Source: Novosphingobium silvae
GTDB lineage: Bacteria > Pseudomonadota > Alphaproteobacteria > Sphingomonadales > Sphingomonadaceae
NCBI RefSeq assembly: GCF_009856825.1
Contig: NZ_WVTD01000020.1
Location: 1-60,804 of the forward strand
Reading direction: 5' to 3'
DNA: 60,804 bases
The notes under the pieces: model-generated
The model's input: only the letters and a program-made list of their open reading frames with translations
Database searches by the model: none
What the model was told of the DNA's origin: nothing
Part shown: positions 34,124-43,233 of the stretch, in pieces
Layout: each line of letters opens with the position of its first letter
Numbering within the stretch: the first letter of the stretch is position 1
Position numbers and translations under genes: made by a program

Positions 34124-36271
34124 ATGAACCTACCCAGCTTTCCCCGCCGGCTTGGCATGCCGCTGGCGATGCAGATGGTTGCCATTCTCGTGTGCGTGCT
34201 TGTCGCCGCACAGGTGGTGACGCTGGCGCTTACCGTGCTTCTGCCTCCGCAGCCTGCCGCGCGCTGGAACATGGACGAAGTGGCCGCGGCCCTGCTTCCG
34301 GGCGGCGCCACACCGGGGCGGCTGGAGCGCAGGAGGATGAGCGGGCCACCCGACGTGCGGGGACAGGGCTGGCTCGTCTCCGAATCGTCGCGTGCTGCTC
34401 TGGCGCAGCGCCTCGGGCGCGAGCCGCGCGACGTGGTGCTCGCATTCTATACGCAGCTTCCGGTCGGAGGCGTCGCCGTTCCCGTGGCGGCGAACTCTCC
34501 CCTCGCTGGCCGAGCAAAACAGGCGCTGCGGACGGGAGGGAGCGTTGCCGCGCTGCTGGTTGGCGAGGCGCAGGCCCAGGCGATCCCCGGCGGTCCTCCG
34601 GCGGGCGGTAGCCCGGGTCCGGGGGGAATGCCCGGCGGCGGCTTTCCCGGAGGGCGGATGCCCGGCGGCGGAATGCCCGGAGGCAGCGGCTTTCCCGGGC
34701 GAGGCGGCTTCCCGGGGAGCGGCGGGCCGCGCTCCTCGACGCCGCCTGTCTCGGCCATGCCGCGCACGGGATCGCCGCAAGGAGCCACGCAGGGCAACGC
34801 GCCGCGTCCCGCACAGGCGCGCCCTGCCGCCCCGGCCGGGCAGCCGGGAGCGGGCACTCCCCAGCCAAAGCCGCCGGGCTCGCCACCCGCTGGCGCCGCG
34901 CCTTCGTCAAGCCGATCGCCGGACGGCCCAGGTCGTCCCGGTGGCTCCGGCAGCATCGGCGCCGCGCCCCCTGGGGCCGGAGGCGCCCTGCGCGCCGGCG
35001 TGGCTCCCGTCCTTCCGATCGTGCCGCCTTCCGTTCCGCGCGGGATAGATCCGGAAGCTGTCCCGGCGCGCATGGAGAACCCGTCTTCGGCGGCATCGCC
35101 CACCCCCGCGTCAGACGCGCCCGCACCGGCCCCGTCCCCTCTCGCCAGCACTCCCGCTGCCGTGGAGACGACCGCGCCCGTGCTGCCGCCCGTGGCAAGT
35201 GACACGCAGATGCTGCCAGGCGAGGAGGCCGAGCGCCTGCAGCCCCTCCCTTTCCGCAGGGCGAGCCGTTCGATCTTCCAGGCGGCTTCTCCGCCCTTCA
35301 TCGAAGGGGACTTCGTGGCCGCTGCCCGGCAGTCCGACGGCAGCTGGCTCGCCGTCGCGCCGCGAGCGGAGCCTTTTCCCAACGCCTGGCAGAAGCGTGT
35401 GATGCTCTGGTTCGCGCTCTCGCTCGCGATCGTCAGCCCACTTGCGTGGATCTTCGTTCGCCGCATCGTTGTTCCGCTGCGCGACTTCGCCCGCGCCGCA
35501 GAGCAGCTTGGCCGCGATCCTTCGGCGACGATCCTGCCGCTGTCGGGACCGGCCGAGATCGGGCGGGCCGCCAACGCCTTCAACCAGATGCGCAACCGCC
35601 TGCGCGCTTTCGTGGACGACCGCACGGCAATGGTGGGCGCGATCAGCCACGACCTGCGCACGCCGCTGACCCGCCTGCGCTTCCGGATCGAGGACGTGCC
35701 GGATGCGCAGCGTGAAGGGCTCCTGAAGGAAGTCACCGAGATGGAAGCCATGATCAGCCAGGTCATCGGCTTCATCCGCGACGCATCGACGCCCGGTCCC
35801 CGGGAGAGAGTGGATTTCGCCGAACTCGTGGCCGGCAGCGTGGCCGACGCGCAGTTCGTGGGCGGCCGGGTCGAGATCGAGCGCAGCGTCCACATTCCGG
35901 TCGACGTCGATCCGGTCGGGATACGGCGCCTCCTCGGCAACCTTCTGGAAAACGCGGTGAAATACGGCGAAAGTGCGCGTGTGCGGGTGACGCTGACCGG
36001 CGGCGAGGCCGTGGCCGAGATCGTCGACGCAGGCCCGGGCCTTCCCGAGGACGAGTTCGACCGCGCTTTCGAACCTTTCTACCGCAGCGACGCCGCACGC
36101 CGGTCGGGACGGGCGGGAAGCGGCCTCGGCCTTGCCGTCTGCCGCTCCATCGCCAGAGCCCATGGCGGCGACGTGTCGTTCGCGCGCGGGCAGGACGGCT
36201 TCGTCGCGCGCGTCGCGGTTCCGGCGGCGTTCGATCCGGCCCTCCGCCCCTTCGTGAGCAAGGCGGCCTGA
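34124..36271 (+). CDS. sensor histidine kinase with long Gly/Pro-rich periplasmic segment
   Basis: 715 residues. TM1 is about 17-40 (MVAILVCVLVAAQVVTLALTVLL) and TM2 about 426-448. HAMP follows, then HisKA MVGAISHDLRTPLTRLRFRIED with His about 509, and the HATPase N-box NLLENAVKYG, G1 DAGPGLPED and G2 GSGLGLAV. Between the membrane helices, residues about 153-375 are low-complexity: PGGGFPGGRMPGGGMPGG-like collagenous repeats, then Pro/Ala-rich. Known kinases of this class have compact periplasmic sensors of 100-200 residues. This insert is unusual and may span peptidoglycan or sense envelope state. It diverges from its likely regulator at 32671. Confidence 0.9.
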   Translation: MNLPSFPRRLGMPLAMQMVAILVCVLVAAQVVTLALTVLLPPQPAARWNMDEVAAALLPGGATPGRLERRRMSGPPDVRGQGWLVSESSRAALAQRLGREPRDVVLAFYTQLPVGGVAVPVAANSPLAGRAKQALRTGGSVAALLVGEAQAQAIPGGPPAGGSPGPGGMPGGGFPGGRMPGGGMPGGSGFPGRGGFPGSGGPRSSTPPVSAMPRTGSPQGATQGNAPRPAQARPAAPAGQPGAGTPQPKPPGSPPAGAAPSSSRSPDGPGRPGGSGSIGAAPPGAGGALRAGVAPVLPIVPPSVPRGIDPEAVPARMENPSSAASPTPASDAPAPAPSPLASTPAAVETTAPVLPPVASDTQMLPGEEAERLQPLPFRRASRSIFQAASPPFIEGDFVAAARQSDGSWLAVAPRAEPFPNAWQKRVMLWFALSLAIVSPLAWIFVRRIVVPLRDFARAAEQLGRDPSATILPLSGPAEIGRAANAFNQMRNRLRAFVDDRTAMVGAISHDLRTPLTRLRFRIEDVPDAQREGLLKEVTEMEAMISQVIGFIRDASTPGPRERVDFAELVAGSVADAQFVGGRVEIERSVHIPVDVDPVGIRRLLGNLLENAVKYGESARVRVTLTGGEAVAEIVDAGPGLPEDEFDRAFEPFYRSDAARRSGRAGSGLGLAVCRSIARAHGGDVSFARGQDGFVARVAVPAAFDPALRPFVSKAA

Positions 36272-36276
36272 GGCAG

Positions 36277-37236
36277 ATGCACCGCCGCGCCGCTGCCCAC
36301 CTCGGCCTGCCTGTGCTGCTTCTTGTGCAGTTGCCCTTTGCCATGGCGCCTTCCCCTGCAGCGGCGCAGGATGCCGGAACGCAAGCGAATGCAGATGCCA
36401 GCGCCGATCCAACTTCGGCGAGCGGCGCGTATCTTTCGGCGGCGGCGCTGCAGTGGGATCTCTCCGCTTCGGCCGGCATCAGCGTGCGCGACGATGGCCC
36501 CGATGGCAGCTGGCAATCGCTGAGCCTGTCGCGCCGGATCGGCCGGGGATATGCCCGCGCCACGCTGATGCGCTACCACGGCACTCTCCTGCAGGCGGAC
36601 GTGGCTCTGCCTTCCGACTACGTGGTGGGCACGCTGGGAGCCGGCGGGAACTTCGACAACTGGGTGGTCGACGGGTGGGTCAGCTACGGCCGGCAGCACT
36701 ACGGACGGATCAGCACTGCCACAACCGGCGGAAGCGGCGGCGGCAGCCGCTCCAGCACGGGCGCGAAAGGCAGCGACTACTACGCGATCGGAGGCGACTT
36801 CGGTCGCGTCCTGCCGCTGGGCGATGCCTTCTACCTGACGCCCACGATCGCCGGTTCGTTCGCAAAGGGACGCCTCCTCCGCCCGGCACCGACCGGCTCG
36901 GGCCTCATCGATCTTGAAACCGACGAGCCGACATGGACGGCCAGCGCGGCTGTGCGGATCGATCGTGCCTTCGGCCCGGCAGGCACGCATTACGCCGGGC
37001 TTTCGCTTTCGCGCAACTGGACCAGCAACGGCGTCTCGGCCTTGCGCCTGCGGCCCGGCACGGGCGGGCCATCGCTCGACAGCAGGCATTACGCGGATGG
37101 CTGGTCGGAACTGGGCGCCAACGCCAGCATGGCGCTGGGCGCGCGGCTGCACCTCGACCTATTCGCGACGCGCAGCATCGGCATGGAGGCAGGCAATGTC
37201 TCGGCCGCGGGTGCGGCTCTGCGCGCCTCGTTCTGA
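36277..37236 (+). CDS. outer-membrane beta-barrel protein
   Basis: 319 residues starting 5 bases after the kinase stop, so co-transcribed with it. The signal peptide (LGLPVLLLVQLPFAMAPSPAAAQ) is followed by alternating strands (WDLSASAGISVRDDGPDGSW, ARATLMRYHGTLLQADVAL, YYAIGGDFGRVL) and Gly/Ser-rich loops. It ends in ALRASF with the terminal Phe of BAM substrates. The overall layout resembles autotransporter barrel domains without a passenger. It may be a surface partner of the kinase or of the autotransporter at 28383; that is inference. Confidence 0.8.
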   Translation: MHRRAAAHLGLPVLLLVQLPFAMAPSPAAAQDAGTQANADASADPTSASGAYLSAAALQWDLSASAGISVRDDGPDGSWQSLSLSRRIGRGYARATLMRYHGTLLQADVALPSDYVVGTLGAGGNFDNWVVDGWVSYGRQHYGRISTATTGGSGGGSRSSTGAKGSDYYAIGGDFGRVLPLGDAFYLTPTIAGSFAKGRLLRPAPTGSGLIDLETDEPTWTASAAVRIDRAFGPAGTHYAGLSLSRNWTSNGVSALRLRPGTGGPSLDSRHYADGWSELGANASMALGARLHLDLFATRSIGMEAGNVSAAGAALRASF

Positions 37237-37257
37237 GCCGCGCGCGCTGACCGCTCC

Positions 37258-37896
37258 TCAGTCCGGCGATCCTGCGAAAATCACGGGAACGTCGCCGGGC
37301 GACCAGGGAGCCAAGCGCACCATGATCCCCGTGAACAGGTCCGAGGCGAGGTGGCCCTCCAGCCAGGCCTTCAGGCGAGCGAGCGGCTGAGCCTCGAACC
37401 ATTCGGGATCGACGGCGGCGAACTGGCGGACGAATGGCACGATGGCAGCATCGGCAAGGCCGCGCCGGGGACCGCAGAGCTGGCCGTGGGCGCGCAGGCG
37501 CTCGTCCAGATCGCGCAGGAACCCGAGCCCCGCCTCGCGGTGGGCGATTGGATCGGCAGCGTGTCGCTCGGGGTACTTGTACCGGTCGAGGTCATGCTTG
37601 AACCCCCGGTCGTTGGCATCGATCAGGAACGGATCGTCGCGCTCCAGCCAGCCTTCGGGATCGCGGCGCTGCAAAGCCCAGCGCATGATGTCGATGCTCT
37701 CGTCCACCACCGTGCCATCGGGCAGCACCAGCACGGGCACCGTGCCCTTGGGCGATGCGTCCAGCATCGCCGCGGGCTTGGCCGAAAGCCTGACCTCGCG
37801 CAGTTCGCACGCGGTCCCGCTCACCAGCAGCGCCAGCCGCGCGCGCATGGCGTAAGGGCAGCGACGGAAACTGTAGAGGACAGCAGTGCCGCTCAC
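37258..37896 (-). CDS. glutathione S-transferase family protein
   Basis: 212 residues from GTG 37896. The thioredoxin-like domain has LYSFRRCPYAMRARLALLVSG, a CPYA active-site motif, then KGTVPVLVLPDGTVVDESIDIMRWAL. The all-helical C-terminal domain has LADAAIVPFVRQFAAVDPEWF. The CPYA pattern is like glutaredoxin-2/DHAR-type GSTs. Start overlaps the trhO stop by 4 bases, so the two form an operon. Confidence 0.9.
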   Translation of the reverse strand: MSGTAVLYSFRRCPYAMRARLALLVSGTACELREVRLSAKPAAMLDASPKGTVPVLVLPDGTVVDESIDIMRWALQRRDPEGWLERDDPFLIDANDRGFKHDLDRYKYPERHAADPIAHREAGLGFLRDLDERLRAHGQLCGPRRGLADAAIVPFVRQFAAVDPEWFEAQPLARLKAWLEGHLASDLFTGIMVRLAPWSPGDVPVIFAGSPD

Positions 37897-38873
37897 GAAG
37901 GGCCGCCCTGCCCGTCCTTGCTCTCGCGCACGGCGCCGACATGGGCGCGCCCCCTGGCGGCGGCGATCTCCTCCTGCCGCTGACGCTCGCGATAGGATGC
38001 GCGCTGCTCGTCCGTCCTCTCGGAGTGGCAGGCCGGGCAGCTGACGCCGACTTCGAACAACGGCGAGGTCTGCTCTTCCGGGCCGACCGGGCGGCGGCAG
38101 GCGTGGCACAGCGCGTGCGTTCCCTCGACCAGGCCATGGCCGATGGTCACGCGCTGGTCGAACACGAAGCACTCGCCGCGCCAGAGGCTCTCCGTTTCCG
38201 GCACCTCCTCCAGATAGCGCAGGATGCCGCCCTTGAGATGATAGACTTCGTCCACGCCTTCCTGCTTGAGGAACGCGGTCGATTTCTCGCAGCGGATACC
38301 GCCGGTGCAGAACATCGCGACCTTGGGCGGCTTTCCCTCTCCCAACAGGCGGGTGCGCTCTGCGCGGAACCACTCGGGGAAGTCGCGGAAAGTCCGGGTG
38401 CGCGGATCGACAGCCCCCTCGAACGTGCCCACGGCGACTTCGTAATCGTTGCGCGTATCGATCACGATGGTGTCGGGGTCCGAGATCAGCGCGTTCCAGT
38501 CCTGCGGCTCGACATACGTGCCGACGCTTGCCAGCGGGTCGATATCGGGCTCGCCCATGGTCACGATCTCCCGCTTGAGCCGCACCTTCATGCGGTGGAA
38601 CGGCATCGTCGTGGCGGTGGACAGCTTGACGTCCAGGTCCGCGCAGCCGGGCAGGGTACGGATATGCGTAAGCACCTCGGCGATGCCTTGTTCGCTGCCC
38701 GCTATGGTGCCGTTGATGCCTTCGTGGGCCAGCAGCAGCGTACCGCGGATGGCATGCTCGCGGCAGATCGCCTCTAGCGGCGCGCGCAGGGCTGCGAAGT
38801 CATCGAAGCGCGTGAAGCAGTAGAGCGCAGCCACCCGGACGGCGGCAGGGGATGGTGTCTGGGGCATGTCCAT
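37893..38873 (-). CDS. trhO: tRNA uridine(34) hydroxylase TrhO (YceA)
   Basis: 326 residues. The N-terminal ferredoxin-like domain (VAALYCFTRFDDFAALR) is followed by a rhodanese domain with the catalytic loop MFCTGGIRCEKS, Cys about 189. The C-terminal CHACRRPVGPEEQ...GVSCPACH is a zinc-binding tail typical of longer TrhO proteins. It hydroxylates uridine 34 of certain tRNAs on the way to mo5U/cmo5U using prephenate-independent chemistry. Coupled with the GST gene. Confidence 0.92.
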   Translation of the reverse strand: MDMPQTPSPAAVRVAALYCFTRFDDFAALRAPLEAICREHAIRGTLLLAHEGINGTIAGSEQGIAEVLTHIRTLPGCADLDVKLSTATTMPFHRMKVRLKREIVTMGEPDIDPLASVGTYVEPQDWNALISDPDTIVIDTRNDYEVAVGTFEGAVDPRTRTFRDFPEWFRAERTRLLGEGKPPKVAMFCTGGIRCEKSTAFLKQEGVDEVYHLKGGILRYLEEVPETESLWRGECFVFDQRVTIGHGLVEGTHALCHACRRPVGPEEQTSPLFEVGVSCPACHSERTDEQRASYRERQRQEEIAAARGRAHVGAVRESKDGQGGPS

Positions 38874-38918
38874 GATGCGCCCATAGCGCGGACCGCCCGA
38901 TCTGCCAAAGACCTCGCC

Positions 38919-41480
38919 TCAGCCTCCCGTGCGCCTGACCGTCACCTTGCCCAGCGCGATGTCCACGTCGGACTCGGACAGGACCTCCAGCGCGAGCATC
39001 TGCGAAGGACATCCCGCCGGGACCGAGAAGCGCGCCGCGCCAGCCCTATCCTCGCCGCCGCCGATCTCCAGGCGTCCGAGCTGCCGGCGCCGGTCTACGT
39101 TGCCGGGGTCAGCGCATTCGATCCGCCAGCGCACCCGACCCTCCGCTCCGCCTTCGATGGCGCCGGATGCATGCAGTTCCCAGGAGCCTGCCGGAAGCAG
39201 AAGGCGCTGCGAAAGCACATCGCCGCCGCCCGTGCGCCCGACCCGCAACAGCCTGCCCTCGCCGCTTGTCTGCGCATCGTCGAAATAAGCGCCTTCATCG
39301 CCGATCCGCCACCCAAACGGGCCCCAGAGCGGACGATTGGCGGCAACGCGGCCGAAGTCGGCGTCTACCACGCCCTTGGCAGGGTCCAGCGGGACCGAGG
39401 GGTTGGCTATCCGCGCAAGGTCCGCCACCGGTGCGCCCTCGCCGCGAGCGAAAGCCCGATCGAACAGGACGCGCAGCCTTGCGTCTTCAGGGCGATAGCC
39501 GCGCTTCATCGCCTCTTGCACGAAGGCGAGCATTTCGGGTGTGCGCTCCGGCCCGGCCTTGGCGAGCATCGACATGAGCGTCGCCGACCAGGGCGGATTG
39601 TCCTCGGCGACCCGTTCGGCAAGCAGCACGCGCGCGTCCGGGTTCGCCGCCAAGGCCAGGAAGGCGGCGCGCGTCTCGGGCACGAAGCGCGCACGGCGCA
39701 GCAGCGCGTCGCCCGAATTGAGCGCCGCATCCAGGCTGCCTTCCTGCAGCGACTGGCGCAGCTTCCACCACTGGACATCGGTGTTGCGCCAGGTCACGCG
39801 CGCAGACAGGTTCAGCAGTTCGACCGCGCGTGCGGCCTCGCCCTGTGCCAGCGCCACTTCGCCCAGTATCTGGAGCGCGCGGGAGTTGTAGGCTGCCGCT
39901 TTCAGCGCGGCGCGCGACTGGTGCTGCGCTTCGGCAAGATCACCTGTGGCAAGCGCGGCTTCGGCAAGCTGCCCGTGCGCATCGGATGTGACGGGAGGCC
40001 CGAGCGGGCGGACCGCGCCCTCCTGTCCGACCCCGATGGAACTGAGGGCGAGCCGTACGGCCTGGACGCCGCCAGCCACCATCAGGAGCGCGGCCGCGAT
40101 CTGCACTGCCCTCGGCAGCGGGCCTGCCTGCTGCGGCGACATTTCGGAAGCCCGTCCCGGCAGCCGGGTCAGCACGCCGGCCATCGCTGCTGCGATCGCG
40201 CCGATCAGGAACGTGCGCGCGGGATAGTCCGCCAGGCTGTGCACCATGACCAGCACGATAGTGGTCAGCGCCGCCACCGAAACAAGCGTGTGCTCCCCTG
40301 TGGCGGGAAGGCGCAGCACTCGCAGGAAGGCGATTAACACGCCCCACAGCGCCGCGGCTATCGCAACGATCCCCAGCACTCCGGCCTCGGCGACGAGTTC
40401 CAGATAGTCGCAGTGAGCGTGGTTCAGATAAGTGCCGGAAACGGTCGAGAGGCTTTCGACCGGAAGAAAGGCGCGCGCGAAAGTGCCGAGGCCGGTCCCG
40501 AACGGGAAGTGGTACGTGACCATGAACCACACGTCGTCGAAACTCATGAAGCGCTCGTCGCCCCCCGCCTGCATCATCCGCGAAAGGATGCCCTGCCCGC
40601 TGCCCGAAAGCAGGAGCCAGGCGGCGCCGAGCCCGATGAGCACAAGACCGCCCAGCGCCATCGCGCGCGTCGCGGTCCGGCGAAGCATGATCGCTGCAGG
40701 AAGAACGCCCAGCGCCAGCAGCACCGCGCCTGCCCGCGACTGCGTCAGCAGAGCCACTGCGATCACCAGCAGGGCGATGGGCAAGTGCACCCAGGCCAGC
40801 ACGCCGAGCTGCCCGGTCGAAACGCGGCGGACCGCCAGAAGCAGCGTGACCGCCAGCGTCAGCGCCATCATCATCGCCTGGTGGTTGCGATTGGCGAACA
40901 GACCGACGGGGAAGTTGTTGTGGGCGGAAACGTACAAGTGCAGTTGCCCGGTCGCCAGTTGAACGAGCCCTAGAACGGCGCTGGCACAGCCGACAGCAAC
41001 AACGGCCCAGAGGAGGTACTCGCCCTCGTCATCACGCAGCCCTCGCGCCAGCAGGAACGCTGCGACCGGCACGGAAAGCCCGATCAGCCACTGCTGGGTG
41101 GCGGGGCCGTCGAAAGTCACGGGTCGCCAGTCGCCCGGCAGGACGGCGTTCGCAATTTCGATCACGAGCGACCGCCCCGGCAGGGATTGCCACGTTCCGG
41201 GCGGAAGAGGGATGATCTGCAGGACCGGCACGAGGACCAGGCAGGCAAGCAGCACCACGGTCCACCGCTGCGGCCCATGGCCCGCCTCTCTGCGCAGAAA
41301 CGCCGCCGACGCCAGCAGCCCCAGTGCGAGAAGCTCCATCGCAAGGTCTCGCAAGGGGTTGGTCGCCGCGCTCCCGCCCAGCACGGCAGCGGCAGCGATC
41401 AGGCACGCCAGCAATCTCGAATGCATGGACCAGCTGCCGGGTCCATGGCGACGGGACCTTCCGGCGGTGATTGCCATCAT
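38919..41480 (-). CDS. O-antigen ligase/Wzy-type membrane protein with TPR-like C-terminal region
   Basis: 853 residues from ATG 41480 (ATG 41477 also possible). About 12 hydrophobic segments in the first 470 residues, with the Wzy_C/WaaL loop GTGLGTFARAFLPVESLSTVSGTYLNHAHCDYLELVAEAG. Residues about 530-700 are helix-rich with TPR-like repeats (AEAALATGDLAEAQHQSRAALKAA, QILGEVALAQGEAARAVELL). The last ~150 residues look like a beta-sandwich domain. Such proteins polymerise or ligate O-antigen or exopolysaccharide units in the periplasm. First of two such genes in the locus. Confidence 0.82.
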   Translation of the reverse strand: MMAITAGRSRRHGPGSWSMHSRLLACLIAAAAVLGGSAATNPLRDLAMELLALGLLASAAFLRREAGHGPQRWTVVLLACLVLVPVLQIIPLPPGTWQSLPGRSLVIEIANAVLPGDWRPVTFDGPATQQWLIGLSVPVAAFLLARGLRDDEGEYLLWAVVAVGCASAVLGLVQLATGQLHLYVSAHNNFPVGLFANRNHQAMMMALTLAVTLLLAVRRVSTGQLGVLAWVHLPIALLVIAVALLTQSRAGAVLLALGVLPAAIMLRRTATRAMALGGLVLIGLGAAWLLLSGSGQGILSRMMQAGGDERFMSFDDVWFMVTYHFPFGTGLGTFARAFLPVESLSTVSGTYLNHAHCDYLELVAEAGVLGIVAIAAALWGVLIAFLRVLRLPATGEHTLVSVAALTTIVLVMVHSLADYPARTFLIGAIAAAMAGVLTRLPGRASEMSPQQAGPLPRAVQIAAALLMVAGGVQAVRLALSSIGVGQEGAVRPLGPPVTSDAHGQLAEAALATGDLAEAQHQSRAALKAAAYNSRALQILGEVALAQGEAARAVELLNLSARVTWRNTDVQWWKLRQSLQEGSLDAALNSGDALLRRARFVPETRAAFLALAANPDARVLLAERVAEDNPPWSATLMSMLAKAGPERTPEMLAFVQEAMKRGYRPEDARLRVLFDRAFARGEGAPVADLARIANPSVPLDPAKGVVDADFGRVAANRPLWGPFGWRIGDEGAYFDDAQTSGEGRLLRVGRTGGGDVLSQRLLLPAGSWELHASGAIEGGAEGRVRWRIECADPGNVDRRRQLGRLEIGGGEDRAGAARFSVPAGCPSQMLALEVLSESDVDIALGKVTVRRTGG

Positions 41481-41749
41481 GCAGATATTCCCTTGTGTTG
41501 CCGGCTGTGTTGTCGGCCGGTCGCCTGGAGTCCGGCCCCGGTCTGGCGCCGGAACGCAGTCCCGCAAGGCATTGCCGACAGGCACCAGCCTTACGCATTC
41601 TCACTTGCCAACTTTCCCGCATTGCAGCAAGTCTCGCCCTCAAGACCTGTCTGTGGGCCCATCCCGCCCAGCGCGCTTCTCAACTCAGCCGGGCCGTTTG
41701 GCCTCCTTCAAAGCCTTTCGCGATTCATCGATCCCTGCGAGTTCAGCCA

Positions 41750-42859
41750 ATGCGCCTCACGTATGTCCACAACTCCGAGATCCCAAGTCGCGGTGCCAGC
41801 ACGGTGCAGGTGATGAGGATGTGCGCGGCCTTCGCGCGCCTTGGCTGCGACGTGGAGCTGATCGTGCCCCACCACGGCGATGCGGAGCCGATGTCAGAGG
41901 CTGATGCCCTCTCCTACTATGGCTGCAGCGATGGCTTCGCACTGCACCGGCTGCCGCTTGGCCGGGCGGGCTGGTTCGGTTTCGCTCACGCTGCTTCAGG
42001 GCGCGCGAAGGAGCGGATGAGCGACCTCGTCTTCGGCCGCTGCATCCGCTCGTGCACGGCTGCCGCATGGCGGGGCATGCCAGTGATGCATGAGGCGCAC
42101 GGACCCATGGAGGCTTACTCGAAGAGCGGAAGGCTGGCGTTCCGCGCGCTTGCCCGGTCGCCGAACTTGCGCAGGCTGGTCGTCATCAATCAGGCGCTGG
42201 CGGGGTATTATGCCGGCACCCTTCCCTCTCTCACCAACGCTCCTCTCGTCGCGGCGAGCGGAACCGACCCCGTGGAAGGTGCCGCTCCCAAAACCGTACC
42301 GCCGGAAGATTCCGGCACCAGGCTGCGCATCGGGTATGTGGGCTCGCTGTTCCCGGGCAAGGGAATGGAGCTGATCTCCGAAATCGCCCGGCTTTCGGAT
42401 CACGACTTCGTGATCGTGGGCGGGGACGACGAACTGATCGCCCGGTGGAAAGCCGAGACAAGTTCCAATGTCACGTTCCGCGGCTTCATGCCCAACCGCG
42501 AAGTGGCCGCCGAGATCGCCGCGCTCGATATCGCGCTCGCCCCCTACGGCTCGCGTGTAAGCGGCGCTGGGACCAGCTTCGACCTCGCACGCTGGATGTC
42601 GCCGCTCAAGCTGTTCGAATACATGGCACACGCCCGCGCGATCATCGCCTCGGATTTACCCGCAATCCGGGAGGTCGTGACCCCGGGCCAGGATGTGATG
42701 CTGTGCAGCCCCGAAGATCCCGCAGCCTGGGTGGCGGCGATCGATACGCTTGCCCGAGACAAGGCGCTTCGCGCCAGCCTGGGGCAGGCCGCGCTGCAGA
42801 CCTTCCTGCGGGAATATACGTGGGAGCAGCGGGCCCGAAAAATCCTCGAGGCGGCGTGA
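41750..42859 (+). CDS. GT4-like glycosyltransferase
   Basis: 369 residues from ATG 41750; upstream in-frame sequence lies opposite the ligase gene and is Ser/Arg-rich. Two Rossmann-like domains: RLTYVHNSEIPSRGASTVQVMRMCAAFARLGCDVELIV, then LRIGYVGSLFPGKGMELISEIARL, DFVIVGGDDELIARW, NVTFRGFMPNREVAAEI, PLKLFEYMAHARAIIASDLPAIREV. The EX7E motif is divergent (MAHARAIIASDLPAIREV). It transfers a sugar in repeat-unit assembly on the cytoplasmic face; the sugar is unknown. Divergent from the ligase. Confidence 0.9.
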   Translation: MRLTYVHNSEIPSRGASTVQVMRMCAAFARLGCDVELIVPHHGDAEPMSEADALSYYGCSDGFALHRLPLGRAGWFGFAHAASGRAKERMSDLVFGRCIRSCTAAAWRGMPVMHEAHGPMEAYSKSGRLAFRALARSPNLRRLVVINQALAGYYAGTLPSLTNAPLVAASGTDPVEGAAPKTVPPEDSGTRLRIGYVGSLFPGKGMELISEIARLSDHDFVIVGGDDELIARWKAETSSNVTFRGFMPNREVAAEIAALDIALAPYGSRVSGAGTSFDLARWMSPLKLFEYMAHARAIIASDLPAIREVVTPGQDVMLCSPEDPAAWVAAIDTLARDKALRASLGQAALQTFLREYTWEQRARKILEAA

Positions 42860-43233
42860 TCGACCAGCCCGGTGCACGTACTCGGGGCTGAAGCTCAAGA
42901 AGCCTGGATCCGCTCGGAACCTTTTGAGACACCATGAGTTATGGGCAGCCATTTCGCTCATGCAGCAAGAATATCGGCTCTGTTCCCGATAGTTGCACGA
43001 ACGGCAGCGACAGTCGCGGCTTCAAGCCATCCGGGAATTTAGCGGCAGGAAGAAAATAGCTGCAGGGTCTATTCGACCTGGGTAAGAGCCCCTATAGGAT
43101 GGCGCCGTACGCAATTGCAGCATGGCGTGCGGATGCTGTTCGGGCGCGTCGATCGCTCAATCCGGCGGCTCGGCGATTGGTGGCTCGAGCGGATTGGTAG
43201 TTGCGAGCGTCAGCTGATATGGGGATCGAATAG
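42860..43233 (+). other. intergenic region before ugd
   Basis: 374 bases with no convincing gene and lower GC than the flanks. CAGCCC/GGGCTG near 42866-42890 can pair after the glycosyltransferase stop, without a T-run. GGAAC at 42916-42920 followed 17 bases later by GTT resembles an EcfG site but lacks the C of CGTT and is about 300 bases from ugd, so it is doubtful. Presumably holds the ugd promoter. Confidence 0.35.

Noticed and set aside
33558..34127. A plus-strand gene starting MDSRASHDTY with a GGAG site
   Set aside because: Pro/Ala-rich with no domain; it runs across a strong inverted repeat and into the kinase start. Evidence is too thin.
42916..42940. EcfG-like GGAAC-N17-GTT before ugd
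   Set aside because: The conserved C of CGTT is missing and the site is about 300 bases from the gene.
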